DNA of 33,424 nt from the NCBI GenBank assembly GCA_003486705.1, contig DNGE01000106.1:5561-38984 (forward strand), written 5' to 3'. The first letter of the stretch is position 1, and the number at the start of each line of letters is the position of its first letter. Below, piece by piece: positions 22,160 to 30,977 of this stretch. The notes beneath the pieces were generated by a model that ran no database searches, was not told the DNA's origin, and saw nothing but the letters and a program-made list of their open reading frames with translations. Origin of the DNA: Bacillota bacterium (GTDB lineage Bacteria > Bacillota_I > Bacilli_A > MOL361 > Turicibacteraceae). The position numbers and the translations under genes were made by a program.

Positions 22160-23148
22160 ACACTATCCCTTTCAATAAGTCTATAACCTAAAATAAAATG
22201 GCTTACATTTTTTTTACTTTCTTGAATCGGCTGCTTCATTGAGTCTAATAAAACGTCTGCACATGTCATACCTAATTCGTGATAAGGGTAAGAAATAGTT
22301 GTTAGTTTCGGCGTTACAAAAGAACTAATTCTAGAATCCCCAATCCCCATAACAGCAACATCTTTTGGAACATCATAACCTGCACTTTTTAAATAATCTA
22401 TCGCCCCAATGGCCAAATGATCCGTTGCTGCAAAAATGGCAGTCGGTTTATTTTCTTGCGACATTAATTGTTGTGCTAATTTATTTCCACTTTCGATTGA
22501 AAAGTCTCCCATTGTAATAAGTTGATCTTCTTTTTTTATATTTGCTTCTTTTAAAGCATCTAAGTATCCCTTTTTACGGTCTATTCCAACGGCTTCATCG
22601 TCTTCACTAACGCCAATAAATCCTATGCGGTGGTGGTGGTTCGAAATAATATACGATACCGCCTCCTTAGCTGCTTCGTAATTCGCATTAGTCACATAAG
22701 AGTACCCTTCCACTTTTTGTGCTGCCACCACAATCGGAACTTCTAATTGCTCCATTAGACGTAAGTGGTCATCATCTAGTTGAGTCGCCATAAAAATAAT
22801 GCCATCAACATAATTTGTTTTAAAAAGATTTAAGTAATCTTTCTCTTTTTCTGTACTTAAATTTGTATTTGCAATGATGAGTTCATAACCTTCTTCAGCA
22901 ATTTTAGCTGTTATACCTTCAATGACAGCTGATGCAGTTTCTGTGCTAATTTTAGGCACAATGACCGCAATTAAATGACTTTTGTTCGTTCTCATACTTT
23001 GTGCATGTCGTTTTGGAACAAAGCCTGTTTCATCCATCACTTTTTGAATTTTATCTCTTGATTCATCACTGACATACCCTTCATTTAAATACCTTGAAAC
23101 CGTTGATTTTGAGACGCCTGCTAGACGTGCAATTTCAATTATATTCAC
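22156..23148 (-). CDS. scrR: LacI-family repressor of the sucrose operon
   Basis: 330 residues. The N-terminal helix-turn-helix is NIIEIARLAGVSKSTVSRYLN. A hinge region (FVPKRHAQSMRTNKSHLIAVI) is followed by a periplasmic-binding-protein-like sensor domain, with PTAIFAATDHLAIGAIDYLK near the C-terminal half. The start is a GTG at 23148, preceded by GGTGATGAT; no in-frame ATG fits the HTH better. It lies just upstream of scrA in the same direction, separated by its terminator and two operators. It is expected to repress scrAKB, and perhaps to respond to sucrose-6-phosphate or fructose (family knowledge). Confidence 0.88.
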   Translation of the reverse strand: MNIIEIARLAGVSKSTVSRYLNEGYVSDESRDKIQKVMDETGFVPKRHAQSMRTNKSHLIAVIVPKISTETASAVIEGITAKIAEEGYELIIANTNLSTEKEKDYLNLFKTNYVDGIIFMATQLDDDHLRLMEQLEVPIVVAAQKVEGYSYVTNANYEAAKEAVSYIISNHHHRIGFIGVSEDDEAVGIDRKKGYLDALKEANIKKEDQLITMGDFSIESGNKLAQQLMSQENKPTAIFAATDHLAIGAIDYLKSAGYDVPKDVAVMGIGDSRISSFVTPKLTTISYPYHELGMTCADVLLDSMKQPIQESKKNVSHFILGYRLIERDSV

Positions 23149-23294
23149 ATCATCACCAATTCTATTTTTTCTTCAGTTTATCATAGCCTTTATGTCATTA
23201 CAATGATTCCAAAATATTATTAACACATTTCTTATTTTGACATAACATATAGCGTGTGATTTCTTAACTTTGTTAAAAATAGGAGGTATAACCC

Positions 23295-23723
23295 ATGTTT
23301 AATTTATCAACATTTGTGGACAGTCAAGAAAATAGTGCAGCATTTAATGTGTTTGATTTAATCAACCAAATGGAAAATATTTTTGTTACAACCGTTCAAC
23401 CTCATGTCGGATCGTTCAAACCTTTAGAGGTTAAAGATGAAGGATTCCAATATGTTGCCACTCTCTCACTACCTAATCTAAATAAAGAGGCTGTGAAATT
23501 AGTTCTTGAAGACAATCTACTTATTATCTCGATTGAGCAAAAAACACAAATAAGCGATGCTAATTTCCAATCATATCAATCCAATTTTATGAAACAAACA
23601 CTTAATGTATCCGACGTTGAAACACATAAAATACATGCAATTTTTAAACAACAAATATTAACGATTACCTTACCAAAAAAAGATATGACGCTTGTTGAAC
23701 GTCGAGTTATTGACATTAACTAG
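23295..23723 (+). CDS. Small heat-shock protein, Hsp20/alpha-crystallin family
   Basis: 142 residues, the normal size. A short N-terminal arm is followed by the alpha-crystallin domain from about residue 48 (EVKDEGFQYVATLSLPNLNKEAVKLVLEDNLL). The terminal strand HAIFKQQILTITLPKKD matches the family's NGVLTITLPK motif. It is a holdase that keeps unfolded proteins from aggregating. The sequence is fairly diverged: the usual A-x-x-x-n-G-V-L reads IFKQQIL. AGGAGG precedes the ATG. No CIRCE element was seen upstream; a TTGACA at 23237 lacks a clear -10. Confidence 0.85.
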   Translation: MFNLSTFVDSQENSAAFNVFDLINQMENIFVTTVQPHVGSFKPLEVKDEGFQYVATLSLPNLNKEAVKLVLEDNLLIISIEQKTQISDANFQSYQSNFMKQTLNVSDVETHKIHAIFKQQILTITLPKKDMTLVERRVIDIN

Positions 23724-23735
23724 CTCATCTTTAAC

Positions 23736-23780
23736 TAAAAACAGACTCCCAAATCATTACATTTAGGAGTCTGTTTTTTT
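23736..23780. terminator. Bidirectional terminator between hsp20 and cysK
   Basis: AAAACAGACTCC and GGAGTCTGTTTTTTT form a strong stem with T-runs on both strands between converging genes. It touches the cysK stop codon. Confidence 0.88.
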
Positions 23781-24714
23781 ATTCAGCTTGATATAATCCC
23801 GTTGATAAGTAACGTTCACCAGTATCAGGTAAAAGCACCACAATTCGTTTACCTGCGTACTGTTCTTGACTAGCTAATACTTTAGCAGCATACATCGCAG
23901 CTCCTGATGAAATACCAACAAGTAACCCTTCTGTTTGCGCTAATTCTCTTGATGTTAAAAAGGCATCATCATTACTAACTGTTATAATCTCATCGATGAC
24001 CTCTGTGTTTAATATTTTCGGAACAAATCCAGCCCCAATACCTTGAATTTTATGCGGTCCTGGTTTTCCTCCTGACAAAACAGGTGATGCAGTTGGCTCA
24101 ACAGCAACAATTTTGATATTTGGATTTCTTTCTTTCAAGACCTCCCCAACCCCCGTAATCGTTCCGCCAGTTCCAACACCTGAAATAAATACATCAATTT
24201 TCCCATCTGTATCACGCCAAATTTCTTCCGCTGTTGTGAGGCGATGAATTTGTGGATTGGCTGGATTTTCAAATTGTTGCAACATCACACTATTTGGAAT
24301 TACCTCTAATAATTCTTTTGCTTTTTCAATTGCGCCTTTCATTCCAAGTACACCAGGTGTTAAAACTAAATTCGCACCAAGTGCTGTTAAAATATTACGG
24401 CGTTCAATACTCATTGTTTCTGGCATAACAAGTGTTAACTCAAATCCTTTTGCAGCTGCAACAAAAGCCAACCCAATCCCCGTATTACCACTAGTCGGCT
24501 CAATAATGACAGAACCATCGGTTAATTTTCCATTTTCAATACCCTCTGTAATCATGGCATAAGCAATGCGATCTTTCACGCTACTACATGGATTAAAGGA
24601 TTCTAACTTTGCAACGATTTCTCCTTTTAACTCATGATAAGCGCTAAAGCTATCAACTTGTAGCATTGGGGTATTTCCAATTAACTCAACTAGACTCTTT
24701 GAAATTTGACCCAT
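23779..24714 (-). CDS. cysK: Cysteine synthase A (O-acetylserine sulfhydrylase)
   Basis: 311 residues, the normal CysK length. KLESFNPCSSVKDRIAYAMI holds the PLP-binding lysine. EPTSGNTGIGLAF is the substrate-binding loop. GVGTGGTITGVGEVLKE is the phosphate-binding loop, and GISSGAAMYAA a late conserved motif. It makes cysteine from O-acetylserine and sulfide. AAAGGAG precedes the ATG. Monocistronic; no serine acetyltransferase gene is nearby, and no T-box or SAM-riboswitch structure was recognised upstream. Confidence 0.93.
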   Translation of the reverse strand: MGQISKSLVELIGNTPMLQVDSFSAYHELKGEIVAKLESFNPCSSVKDRIAYAMITEGIENGKLTDGSVIIEPTSGNTGIGLAFVAAAKGFELTLVMPETMSIERRNILTALGANLVLTPGVLGMKGAIEKAKELLEVIPNSVMLQQFENPANPQIHRLTTAEEIWRDTDGKIDVFISGVGTGGTITGVGEVLKERNPNIKIVAVEPTASPVLSGGKPGPHKIQGIGAGFVPKILNTEVIDEIITVSNDDAFLTSRELAQTEGLLVGISSGAAMYAAKVLASQEQYAGKRIVVLLPDTGERYLSTGLYQAE

Positions 24715-25187
24715 TATCGTTTCACTCCTTTATTATACTCTCTATTAAATATATTCAGTAAAATCAATTTAACGACCAGATTTTTTACATTGGGCATGAA
24801 AGTTTTAATTTTTTACTGACTATTTTGTATTCCATATTTAGAAAAAATTATAGTTCTATCTTAATAAATATCGCCATGTCTAAACTGACTGCACTCTATT
24901 TAGTCCATTTTTATTTATAAGTCATTTGATTTATTCTTTACACCACTGTTACAAATATTAACGCTACAAGCATTATTATCACACGCCGATTCATTCTTAC
25001 CCATACCAGGTCTAATAAGTGTCACTAAAAATGGCTTTTTAATGCTCTTTAAATTATTTTTTCACATCACGTATGAATTCCCGCCATGTTCTTAAGTCGT
25101 CTTTTTAGTTTTTACGGTGTCTTTATCATCAGCGGCATTTTCACAGTTATCTTATCCTTTATCGTCACTTAAAAAAAGCTTTCAATT
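24715..25187. other. Intergenic region, about 470 bases, with a possible gene remnant
   Basis: Mostly AT-rich and non-coding. At its right end (25086-25172, plus strand) a 28-residue frame reads as one hydrophobic helix (LFSFYGVFIISGIFTVILSF). It has no ribosome site and an in-frame stop just upstream, so it looks like the C-terminal scrap of a lost membrane protein rather than a gene. Confidence 0.4.
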
Positions 25188-25214
25188 AAAAGGTGGGATT
25201 ATCTCCCACCTTTT
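25188..25214. terminator. Terminator at the end of the DUF2871-like pseudogene
   Basis: AAAAGGTGGGA and TCCCACCTTTT form a perfect 11-bp stem with a 5-base loop. The T-tracts are short. It overlaps the stop codon of the pseudogene on the minus strand. Confidence 0.7.
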
Positions 25215-25581
25215 AATATGTATTTTGTTTTAATTTTTTTTAATACAATAATGCATAAAATCAATCCGACTCCTAGTAAAGCATGTCCAATTCCGCCTAT
25301 ACCTGATAGAGAAGCCGTTAAAGCACTTGATACTGATAAGTTTAACACTTGTGTTATACCTCTGACTAAAAACATAAGGGCACTTAAGATTAATCCACAT
25401 GATAAACCGTTAAAAACATGTGATGCATATGATGTTTTGACAACTTGAAATTAAATTCAAACACACTAACCAATAAGAAGCAAATCATACCAAGGACTAA
25501 TAAATGAGCGTGTATAACACCTAGCGTTGTTTCACCTGTAAATCGATTAACCTTCGTAAACTCACAGCAACAGACTCCCAC
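25199..25581 (-). pseudogene. DUF2871-like membrane protein, frameshifted and missing its N-terminus
   Basis: The right part reads EFTKVNRFTGETTLGVIHAHLLVLGMICFLLVSVFEFNFKLS, then hits a stop about 11 codons later. Shifting by one base at the AAAA run near 25435-25440 restores coding: SYASHVFNGLSCGLILSALMFLVRGITQVLNLS..., ending GIGGIGHALLGVGLILCIIVLKKIK and a stop at 25199. The rejoined protein matches the small DUF2871 membrane family as I remember it (xREFTKxNxFTG, HxHxxxLGM, late GLGHIxL). The expected first membrane helix is missing: upstream is a stop and then the end of the M20 gene 27 bases away. Truncation plus frameshift argues for a decayed gene. Sequencing error could explain the frameshift but not the truncation. 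Confidence 0.65.
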
Positions 25582-25607
25582 TACTAATCAAGCAATTAAG
25601 CACGACA

Positions 25608-26822
25608 TCAAAGGTTTTGCTCAAGCATATGCTTTGATTTAACCGTTTCAAACTCTTTTTTTATGTCATCTAGTTTCGCGTGATCAAGCAATAAGTCTAC
25701 ACCGATTGAAGCTAGAATCTTCCCACCAATAATCATGGCTTCAAATCCAGATATTGACCCTGCAGCTTTTTCAAATTCATGGGTATGGATCGATATCCCT
25801 TCTTGACAAATTTTAATGGTTGGATGAATCGTTGGCACAACTAAACTCACGTTCCCTGTGTCGGTTGAGCCTACACTTCGCATATTTTCAGTTAAAACGT
25901 CTAAGCCTTGTTTCTTGGCTTCTACAACATATAGTTCATCAAAAGATGGACACCTTAATAATTCTTTCACTCGATTATAATGATCATCATATTCAAATGT
26001 ACATCCTGTTGCAATCGCTGCCCCTTCACCAATATGAACTACTTTTTCAAACACCTCATCACAACGCTTTGAAAAATTAGAGCGCAAATAAAAACTTGCC
26101 TCTGTAAAATGTGGCACAATATTTGGCGCATCTCCACCATGTGTAATAATACCGTGAATTAAAACATCATGTTGAACATGTTGGCGCAAGGCATTAATGG
26201 CATTATAAAATAAAATCATCGCATCAAGTGCATTAACACCTTTTTCTGGTGCAGATGCTGCATGGGCTGGTTTTCCATGAAATTTTACTTTGAATTTCTT
26301 TATAGCTAAAGTTGGTGCCGTTATGGCTGTTTGATCAAAGGGATGAATCATCATGGTAACATCTACATCTTGAAAGAGATTTGCTTTAACATAGGACTCC
26401 TTAGCATTTCCATTTTCGCCACCTTCTTCAGCCGGGCAACCAAAGATAACAATAGTCCCTCCTATTTCTTCTACCACCTTTGATAATGCCACCCCCGCAC
26501 TAACACTCATTAAGCCAATTAAATTATGACCACATGCATGTCCAAGTCCTTTTAAGGCATCATACTCTGCAAGTAATCCAATCACTGGACCACTAATGTT
26601 AGATTTTTTAGTTGCAATAAAACCGGTCTCATGACCTGCAATATGTTTGTTAACTACAAAGTCTTCCTGTATTAAGTAACTTGTTAATAACTCACATGCA
26701 AATACTTCTTGGTTTCCAAGCTCAGGTTTTTTATGAATCGCCTCACTCATCCTGACATAAGTATCTTTATTTTTATCTATGTAACCATTAGTTAGCGCTT
26801 GATACTTATCTATATCCGACAT
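25608..26822 (-). CDS. M20-family amidohydrolase, AbgB-like (paralogue of the 31897-33078 gene)
   Basis: 404 residues from the ATG at 26822, which has AAAGGA eight bases upstream. The frame stays open to a GTG at 26888, but nothing supports that start. Metal-site motifs: LLAEYDALKGLGHACGHN, PAEEGGENGNAK, a dimerisation-lid region GKPAHAASAPEKGVNALDA, IITHGGDAPNIVPH, and STDTGNVSLVVPTIHP. The family hydrolyses amide bonds of N-acyl amino acids, aminobenzoyl-glutamate or short peptides in the cytoplasm. The substrate cannot be read from sequence. It is closely similar to the second M20 gene in this window. Confidence 0.9.
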   Translation of the reverse strand: MSDIDKYQALTNGYIDKNKDTYVRMSEAIHKKPELGNQEVFACELLTSYLIQEDFVVNKHIAGHETGFIATKKSNISGPVIGLLAEYDALKGLGHACGHNLIGLMSVSAGVALSKVVEEIGGTIVIFGCPAEEGGENGNAKESYVKANLFQDVDVTMMIHPFDQTAITAPTLAIKKFKVKFHGKPAHAASAPEKGVNALDAMILFYNAINALRQHVQHDVLIHGIITHGGDAPNIVPHFTEASFYLRSNFSKRCDEVFEKVVHIGEGAAIATGCTFEYDDHYNRVKELLRCPSFDELYVVEAKKQGLDVLTENMRSVGSTDTGNVSLVVPTIHPTIKICQEGISIHTHEFEKAAGSISGFEAMIIGGKILASIGVDLLLDHAKLDDIKKEFETVKSKHMLEQNL

Positions 26823-27040
26823 TTTACTCATCCTTTCGTAAACTAAATCCATTTCTAAACCCACATTAACATTAACGGGGTCTAACACATCTCTAGTTAT
26901 AATATGTCGAATTTTATATAACGAACACCAAATTGACTTACTTTTTTCCCCTATCCTATTTTTAAATTTATCCTAATCAGATTAGTGTTACTATCTCCAT
27001 CAGAGCTTAAATTGACCTATTCTCATGATTAAAGGACATA

Positions 27041-27079
27041 AAAAAGCTTAACGATGCCTGCCAAGATCGTTAAGCTTTT
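27041..27079 (-). terminator. Terminator of the VanW-family gene
   Basis: AAAAAGCTTAACGAT and ATCGTTAAGCTTTT form a 14-bp stem with a 10-base loop, just after the stop codon at 27083. Confidence 0.88.
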
Positions 27080-27082
27080 CTT

Positions 27083-28354
27083 TTATTCTACTGGTTTTCG
27101 GTAAGTACTCGTATGTAAGAACTGTTTAAATACCTCTTTACCATCTTTATATCCATATAATGTTGTATCTGCCTTATAGCCATCACCATAGACATAAGTT
27201 TTTGGTTCATATTTCACACCTTCTAAAGCCTCTTCATTTGACCAAAATTCAACAATCAATTTTCCGTTATGTGTATATGAATTAATGTAGATCGGATAAT
27301 CTAATGTGTTTACAAATTTTAAATCTAATCCACTATCACTCATGGTAGCATCTTGCCCAATGGGAACATACCCCACTTGTAAACTGTGATTATAACGTTC
27401 TGTTGCTGTTATACCTGCGTACAACATCGTATTATATAACGTCGAGGAAATTTGGCAAATCCCACCACCCATTCCATCAACAGGTTTTCCATATAAAAAG
27501 ATGGTTGCATCTACATAGCCTTCTGATGCAATAACCGGCGATACTTTTTCTACGTATGAAAATTCATCACCTGGCATTAATAGTGTTTTATCAATTTTTT
27601 TCGCAGCTAAGACAACATTTTTAGCACGTTCAATGCCTACATCATAAACAGATGTGTAACTTGAAATCTTTGTATTCACCTGGCTGAGTAACTCCCCATC
27701 AATATCCTGGTCTTCGATCACACGCGATTTTATTACGGTCACTTTCTCGGTTGAGGTTTCTTTAAGTAATTCCACAATCTCATCAACTAATGGCTCAACA
27801 GCAAGTGAATAACCTTTTGTTCCTGCTTCAACAATGAATTTATTTCGATTTTCCATCGTGTATGTCGGCTCTACTTTATCTATCTTAACTTGTGTTGCAA
27901 TCTCTTCAACAAACGTAGAAACGATATCAGAATTAAATTTATACGATAAGTCATATTCATATTTAACAGGATCGTTAATCAAATGAGCTTGTTTCAAAAC
28001 TTTTTCTTCTTTTCCGATTGCAATAATATCAGCTGCTAATTTCTTACTATCATAATTATAAGTCACATCGAAATCTGATAATGTTGCTTCAAAGCTTGCC
28101 CCATCCACCGTAATTTCAATTTGACGTTCATCATATTGCTTAAAAATATCATCGACCATTGAAACAATTTCTGCTTCTGTCTTTTTTGAGACATCTACAC
28201 CATCAATAAAAATATTAGGATACGCTACATCTGCATACTGCTGTACGAGTTTGGCAGCATTATTATAATAAAACCCAAATGCTGTTCCTCCCATAACAAA
28301 GACGCCAAGAATGACACCTAAAAAAATAATTCTCATTCTTTTTTGTTTTAACAT
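27083..28354 (-). CDS. VanW-family protein with peptidoglycan-binding-like domain
   Basis: 423 residues. A basic start followed by FLGVILGVFVMGGTAFGFYY is a membrane anchor or uncleaved signal. PNIFIDGVDVSKKTEAEI begins the PG_binding_4-type (YoaR-like) region, about residues 45-210. The VanW domain follows at about 240-370, with PGDEFSYVEKVSPV, GMGGGICQISSTLYN and ERYNHSLQVGYVPIGQDAT. Such proteins sit on the outer face of the membrane and are linked to the cell wall. Despite the name, no vancomycin-resistance genes are nearby, and none should be inferred. GGGGGAAAGGCAG precedes the ATG. Single gene with its own terminator. Confidence 0.9.
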   Translation of the reverse strand: MLKQKRMRIIFLGVILGVFVMGGTAFGFYYNNAAKLVQQYADVAYPNIFIDGVDVSKKTEAEIVSMVDDIFKQYDERQIEITVDGASFEATLSDFDVTYNYDSKKLAADIIAIGKEEKVLKQAHLINDPVKYEYDLSYKFNSDIVSTFVEEIATQVKIDKVEPTYTMENRNKFIVEAGTKGYSLAVEPLVDEIVELLKETSTEKVTVIKSRVIEDQDIDGELLSQVNTKISSYTSVYDVGIERAKNVVLAAKKIDKTLLMPGDEFSYVEKVSPVIASEGYVDATIFLYGKPVDGMGGGICQISSTLYNTMLYAGITATERYNHSLQVGYVPIGQDATMSDSGLDLKFVNTLDYPIYINSYTHNGKLIVEFWSNEEALEGVKYEPKTYVYGDGYKADTTLYGYKDGKEVFKQFLHTSTYRKPVE

Positions 28355-28748
28355 CTGCCTTTCCCCCCTCTTAGAAACTTAAAAAATTAACAAATACACG
28401 TTTGAGTCTCATAAATTTATCCCCTCTATAAATCATAAGCGGTTGCCAAAGATTAAACCTTACTCAATCGTTATATTAATTTCATTCAGCTCTTACTTTA
28501 CACTGATTAGACGTTAGATACAATAATTTTAGTTCCTTCATTTTAAGTATTTTTAAAAATATATTACCTAGTTATGTATTATCCCACTTATATCTTCTTC
28601 TTTCGTCACAGACATTCCCTGATTTGTCGAATTCTTACTATTAATCGAAATCACTCGAATTGATAATCATTTTCACTTAATTCTCTATTAGAAAAAGAAA
28701 ATCATTGTAGAATTTTATGATAATTTAAAGAACGATTAACATCATATG
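28355..28748. other. Intergenic region, about 390 bases, with a Fur-box-like site
   Basis: No coding frame with a ribosome site on either strand. It holds the expected upstream region of the VanW-family gene (minus strand) and the Fur-like palindrome at 28661-28675. Otherwise AT-rich and featureless. Confidence 0.45.
28661..28675. promoter_or_regulatory. Fur-box-like palindrome
   Basis: TGATAATCATTTTCA differs at one position from the 7-1-7 Fur box TGATAATnATTATCA. It lies about 310 bases upstream of the VanW-family start, with no iron gene nearby, so it may be fortuitous. Confidence 0.35.
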
Positions 28749-28790
28749 CGAAAAAAAACGTCTTTAGACGTTTATCTCTCTAAAGACGTT
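28749..28790 (-). terminator. Terminator of the lipoprotein gene
   Basis: AAAACGTCTTTAGA and TCTAAAGACGTTTT form a perfect 14-bp stem with a 10-base loop, and a T-run follows on the minus strand. Confidence 0.9.
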
Positions 28791-28803
28791 TTAATTTATT
28801 GTT

Positions 28804-29439
28804 TTATTTCGCGACTACTTTTACTTTTAAAACAGATACTTTTTCATAATTAGACACTTCATCTTTGTAAGTTTCTAAAGTAATTGGTGCTTTTTCAGTT
28901 GCATCAGCTTTGTATTTTACATATGCCGTAACAACCACTTCTTCACCTAAATCCGTTCCAACTTGAACTAAATCTACTTTCTCATCATAATCTATTCCCG
29001 TTTCAAATGATTTTGAACTTTTATATTCTGGTGAGCTTGTGTCTGTTGTTTTTTCACTATCTACTTCAGCAATTGAGAAAATTGATTGCTCATCAACTCC
29101 CATTCCTGCATTCATAATCACGTGAACAATTGATTCTTTTGTGATCATATCTGTTGTATGATTTGCTAATTCACGCGTGTTCACTAACTCACCATTTTCA
29201 TATTCTTCCATTGTTACATTTAATGTATATTGTGAATCTTGCGGTAAGACCATAGACGCAACGGTTGTATGATTTGGTCCATAGTTTGCAGATTCTAACA
29301 ATAATGATATAACCCCAGACACTTCTTGTTTAACAACTTTTACATCACCCTCAGGTAAATTAGATCCTGTTGAACAACCAACTAATCCAACAGATAATAA
29401 AGCTGCACCCATAAATACCGATAATTTCTTTAATGACAT
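28804..29439 (-). CDS. Predicted lipoprotein, function unknown
   Basis: 211 residues from the second ATG (29439), which is spaced better from AGGA than the ATG at 29445. The lipoprotein signal is LKKLSVFMGAALLSVGLVGC, with the lipidated cysteine followed by STGSN. The mature part is polar and rich in beta-forming stretches (VKVVKQEVSGVISLLLES, QYTLNVTMEEYENGELV, EEVVVTAYVKYKADATEKAPITLETYKDEV). It has no cysteines or catalytic motif that I recognise. Monocistronic. It would be anchored on the outer face of the membrane. Confidence 0.8.
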   Translation of the reverse strand: MSLKKLSVFMGAALLSVGLVGCSTGSNLPEGDVKVVKQEVSGVISLLLESANYGPNHTTVASMVLPQDSQYTLNVTMEEYENGELVNTRELANHTTDMITKESIVHVIMNAGMGVDEQSIFSIAEVDSEKTTDTSSPEYKSSKSFETGIDYDEKVDLVQVGTDLGEEVVVTAYVKYKADATEKAPITLETYKDEVSNYEKVSVLKVKVVAK

Positions 29440-29714
29440 ATTCATTCCTCGCTAACCTTTTTAAATTTTCAACTCTGTTAACCCATGGACTATATTAACT
29501 TAGCCTGACTAAATGATAGTTAATTTTAGTTCAGAATATACATTAAAATTAACTCATTGTACTCGTTATTCATCTCTTTAAGAACGACATATATTACCAG
29601 AGTTTTTTTAATGAACTAAGTATAGCATACTCTAAAACATTCAAATGTAAAGATTTTGTACAAAACACCACCTTCTTAGTATTTACCAGCAGCGTTTTAT
29701 TTTTACATAGAAAT
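29440..29714. other. Intergenic region upstream of the lipoprotein gene
   Basis: AT-rich, no gene-like frame. It must hold the lipoprotein promoter on the minus strand; no convincing -35/-10 pair or repeat was identified. Confidence 0.4.
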
Positions 29715-29745
29715 AAAAAAGTTGCGCTAAAAAGCACAACTTTTA
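29715..29745 (-). terminator. Terminator of the 82-residue hypothetical gene
   Basis: AAAAGTTGCGCT, AAAA loop, AGCACAACTTTT, with a T-run on the minus strand. Confidence 0.82.
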
Positions 29746-29756
29746 ATCAGCTACAT

Positions 29757-30005
29757 TTACTCTTTTTGTCTCTTAATTTCTTTAATCAGTTGCTTTATTA
29801 GCACAACTTGATTAGCGTTGTAAAAAATACTAATGACTTTATTATTACCATAAATCGTTAATTCTCCACCACATCCACTTTCATATTCATGATTTTTTAT
29901 CTGTGTCATTTCTTTAAAGTAAAGAATAACTTGCGGAAAACTTTGATAGATTTTTGTGTCTGTTATTACATACGTTGCCTCATGTGTTTGAAACTCTGCG
30001 AGCAT
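29757..30005 (-). CDS. Small hypothetical protein
   Basis: 82 residues from the ATG at 30005, chosen because GGAGGG lies seven bases upstream. The longer frame to 30032 would put that ribosome site inside the gene. No signal peptide or membrane span. Beta-rich first half (ATYVITDTKIYQSFPQVILYFK), a GCGGELTIYGNNKVISIFY stretch with the gene's only cysteine, and a basic C-terminal helix (LIKQLIKEIKRQKE). Family not recognised. It has its own terminator and no close neighbours. Confidence 0.68.
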   Translation of the reverse strand: MLAEFQTHEATYVITDTKIYQSFPQVILYFKEMTQIKNHEYESGCGGELTIYGNNKVISIFYNANQVVLIKQLIKEIKRQKE

Positions 30006-30310
30006 CTTTATCCCTCCTTGTCCCACTGACATGTATCGTAAGTACTATATCTTATTCAAAAAGCATATATACGTTCTTAAGTAGTCTGGTTGACTTTGTT
30101 TAAATGCCCACGAATTTTAACTAACTCTCCACCCTCAGCTGTTTCTGAAATAGATACTTTTAATGAACCGATTATCTCAAAATATGACGATTATTGCCTC
30201 GGAAAATACCAAACGATTTGCCTTCATTGTTTAACAAGCCACAGTATTTTATGACCCGTCAATTAACGCTATTATAAATTTTTAAATTACTCTTCTATCA
30301 GCGCAACAAA
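30006..30310. other. Intergenic region, about 300 bases, with a possible decayed frame
   Basis: On the minus strand (about 30080-30195) an open frame of some 37 codons without a start reads EIIGSLKVSISETAEGGE and LVKIRGHLNKVNQTT, ending in a stop. The composition is protein-like, but there is no start, ribosome site or family match. It may be a gene remnant or chance. Confidence 0.3.
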
Positions 30311-30335
30311 AAAACAGGTTACGCTAACCTGTTTT
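30311..30335 (-). terminator. Terminator of the NUDIX gene
   Basis: AAAACAGGTTA-CGC-TAACCTGTTTT, with a T-run on the minus strand. The stop codon of the NUDIX gene (30319-30321) lies inside the stem. Confidence 0.85.
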
Positions 30336-30897
30336 CATTTATTTGTTTCGCCTGCTCAATTAGATAATGATAAATTGGAATAAGTTCAGGCTCTGTGCAG
30401 CGCTTTTCAATTTCTGTGACTGAAATCCATTCGACTGCACTATTTTCATCTTCTTTTACAACTAATGTTTCATCAACTGAGGCAATTAATAAATAAGCCG
30501 TATTTAAGTGAAGATGCGCTGTGACATAGTTGCCTTTTTTAAAATGCCCCCACACTGGTAAAATATCTAGTGAGATAATGTCGTGACTTAATGGTTTAAC
30601 TTGTTTAATCCCAGTTTCTTCACATGCTTCTTTCATCGCTACTTCTAATAAATCACAATCACCGTCCGCATGACCACCTGTCCATGCAAAACTATTAAAT
30701 AAATGATGATAGATCATTAAGACCTTATCTAGCGATTCGTTCATCACAAATCCTGAACTTGTCAGATGAGCTATTTCATTTTCACGGATTAACACTTGAT
30801 CACCATACGTTTCAAGATAGTCTAAGATGACTTTTTTAGTTTGTTTCTGTTGTTCCGTCTTTGGTATAAATTGATTGATTGCTTCGATATAATGCAT
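30319..30897 (-). CDS. NUDIX hydrolase
   Basis: 192 residues. The NUDIX box is GGHADGDCDLLEVAMKEACEETGI, with the metal-binding EExG and Lys in place of the usual Arg. An N-terminal extension of about 45 residues precedes the fold. C-terminal WISVTEIEKRCTEPELIPIYHYLIEQ is the usual closing helix region. The family cleaves nucleoside diphosphates linked to another moiety; the substrate here is unknown. AGGTGAT precedes the ATG. Monocistronic. Confidence 0.9.
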   Translation of the reverse strand: MHYIEAINQFIPKTEQQKQTKKVILDYLETYGDQVLIRENEIAHLTSSGFVMNESLDKVLMIYHHLFNSFAWTGGHADGDCDLLEVAMKEACEETGIKQVKPLSHDIISLDILPVWGHFKKGNYVTAHLHLNTAYLLIASVDETLVVKEDENSAVEWISVTEIEKRCTEPELIPIYHYLIEQAKQINENRLA

Positions 30898-30953
30898 TTC
30901 ATCACCTACTTTTAATCATGATCATTATTTTAACCTAATCTGATATGAAAAGC

Positions 30954-30976
30954 AAAAGACACCTTCCGGTGTCTTT
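30954..30976 (-). terminator. Terminator of the zinc-ribbon/membrane protein operon
   Basis: AAAAGACACC-TTCC-GGTGTCTTT directly after the zinc-ribbon stop codon, with a T/A-rich tail on the minus strand. Confidence 0.78.
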
Positions 30977-30977
30977 G

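Noticed and set aside
23237..23265. Promoter or CIRCE element upstream of hsp20
   Set aside because: TTGACA is present but no acceptable -10 is at 16-18 bases, and no CIRCE inverted repeat (TTAGCACTC type) is seen.
24715..25080. T-box or S-box (SAM) riboswitch upstream of cysK
   Set aside because: No terminator-antiterminator structure or conserved T-box/S-box sequence could be recognised in the cysK upstream region.
25218..25448. Plus-strand 76-residue frame
   Set aside because: It is antisense to the DUF2871-like pseudogene, whose minus-strand translation fits a membrane family; no ribosome site on the plus strand.
27083..28354. Vancomycin resistance locus
   Set aside because: Only a VanW-family domain is present; no VanA/B/H/X/S/R genes are nearby, and VanW proteins are widespread in sensitive Firmicutes.
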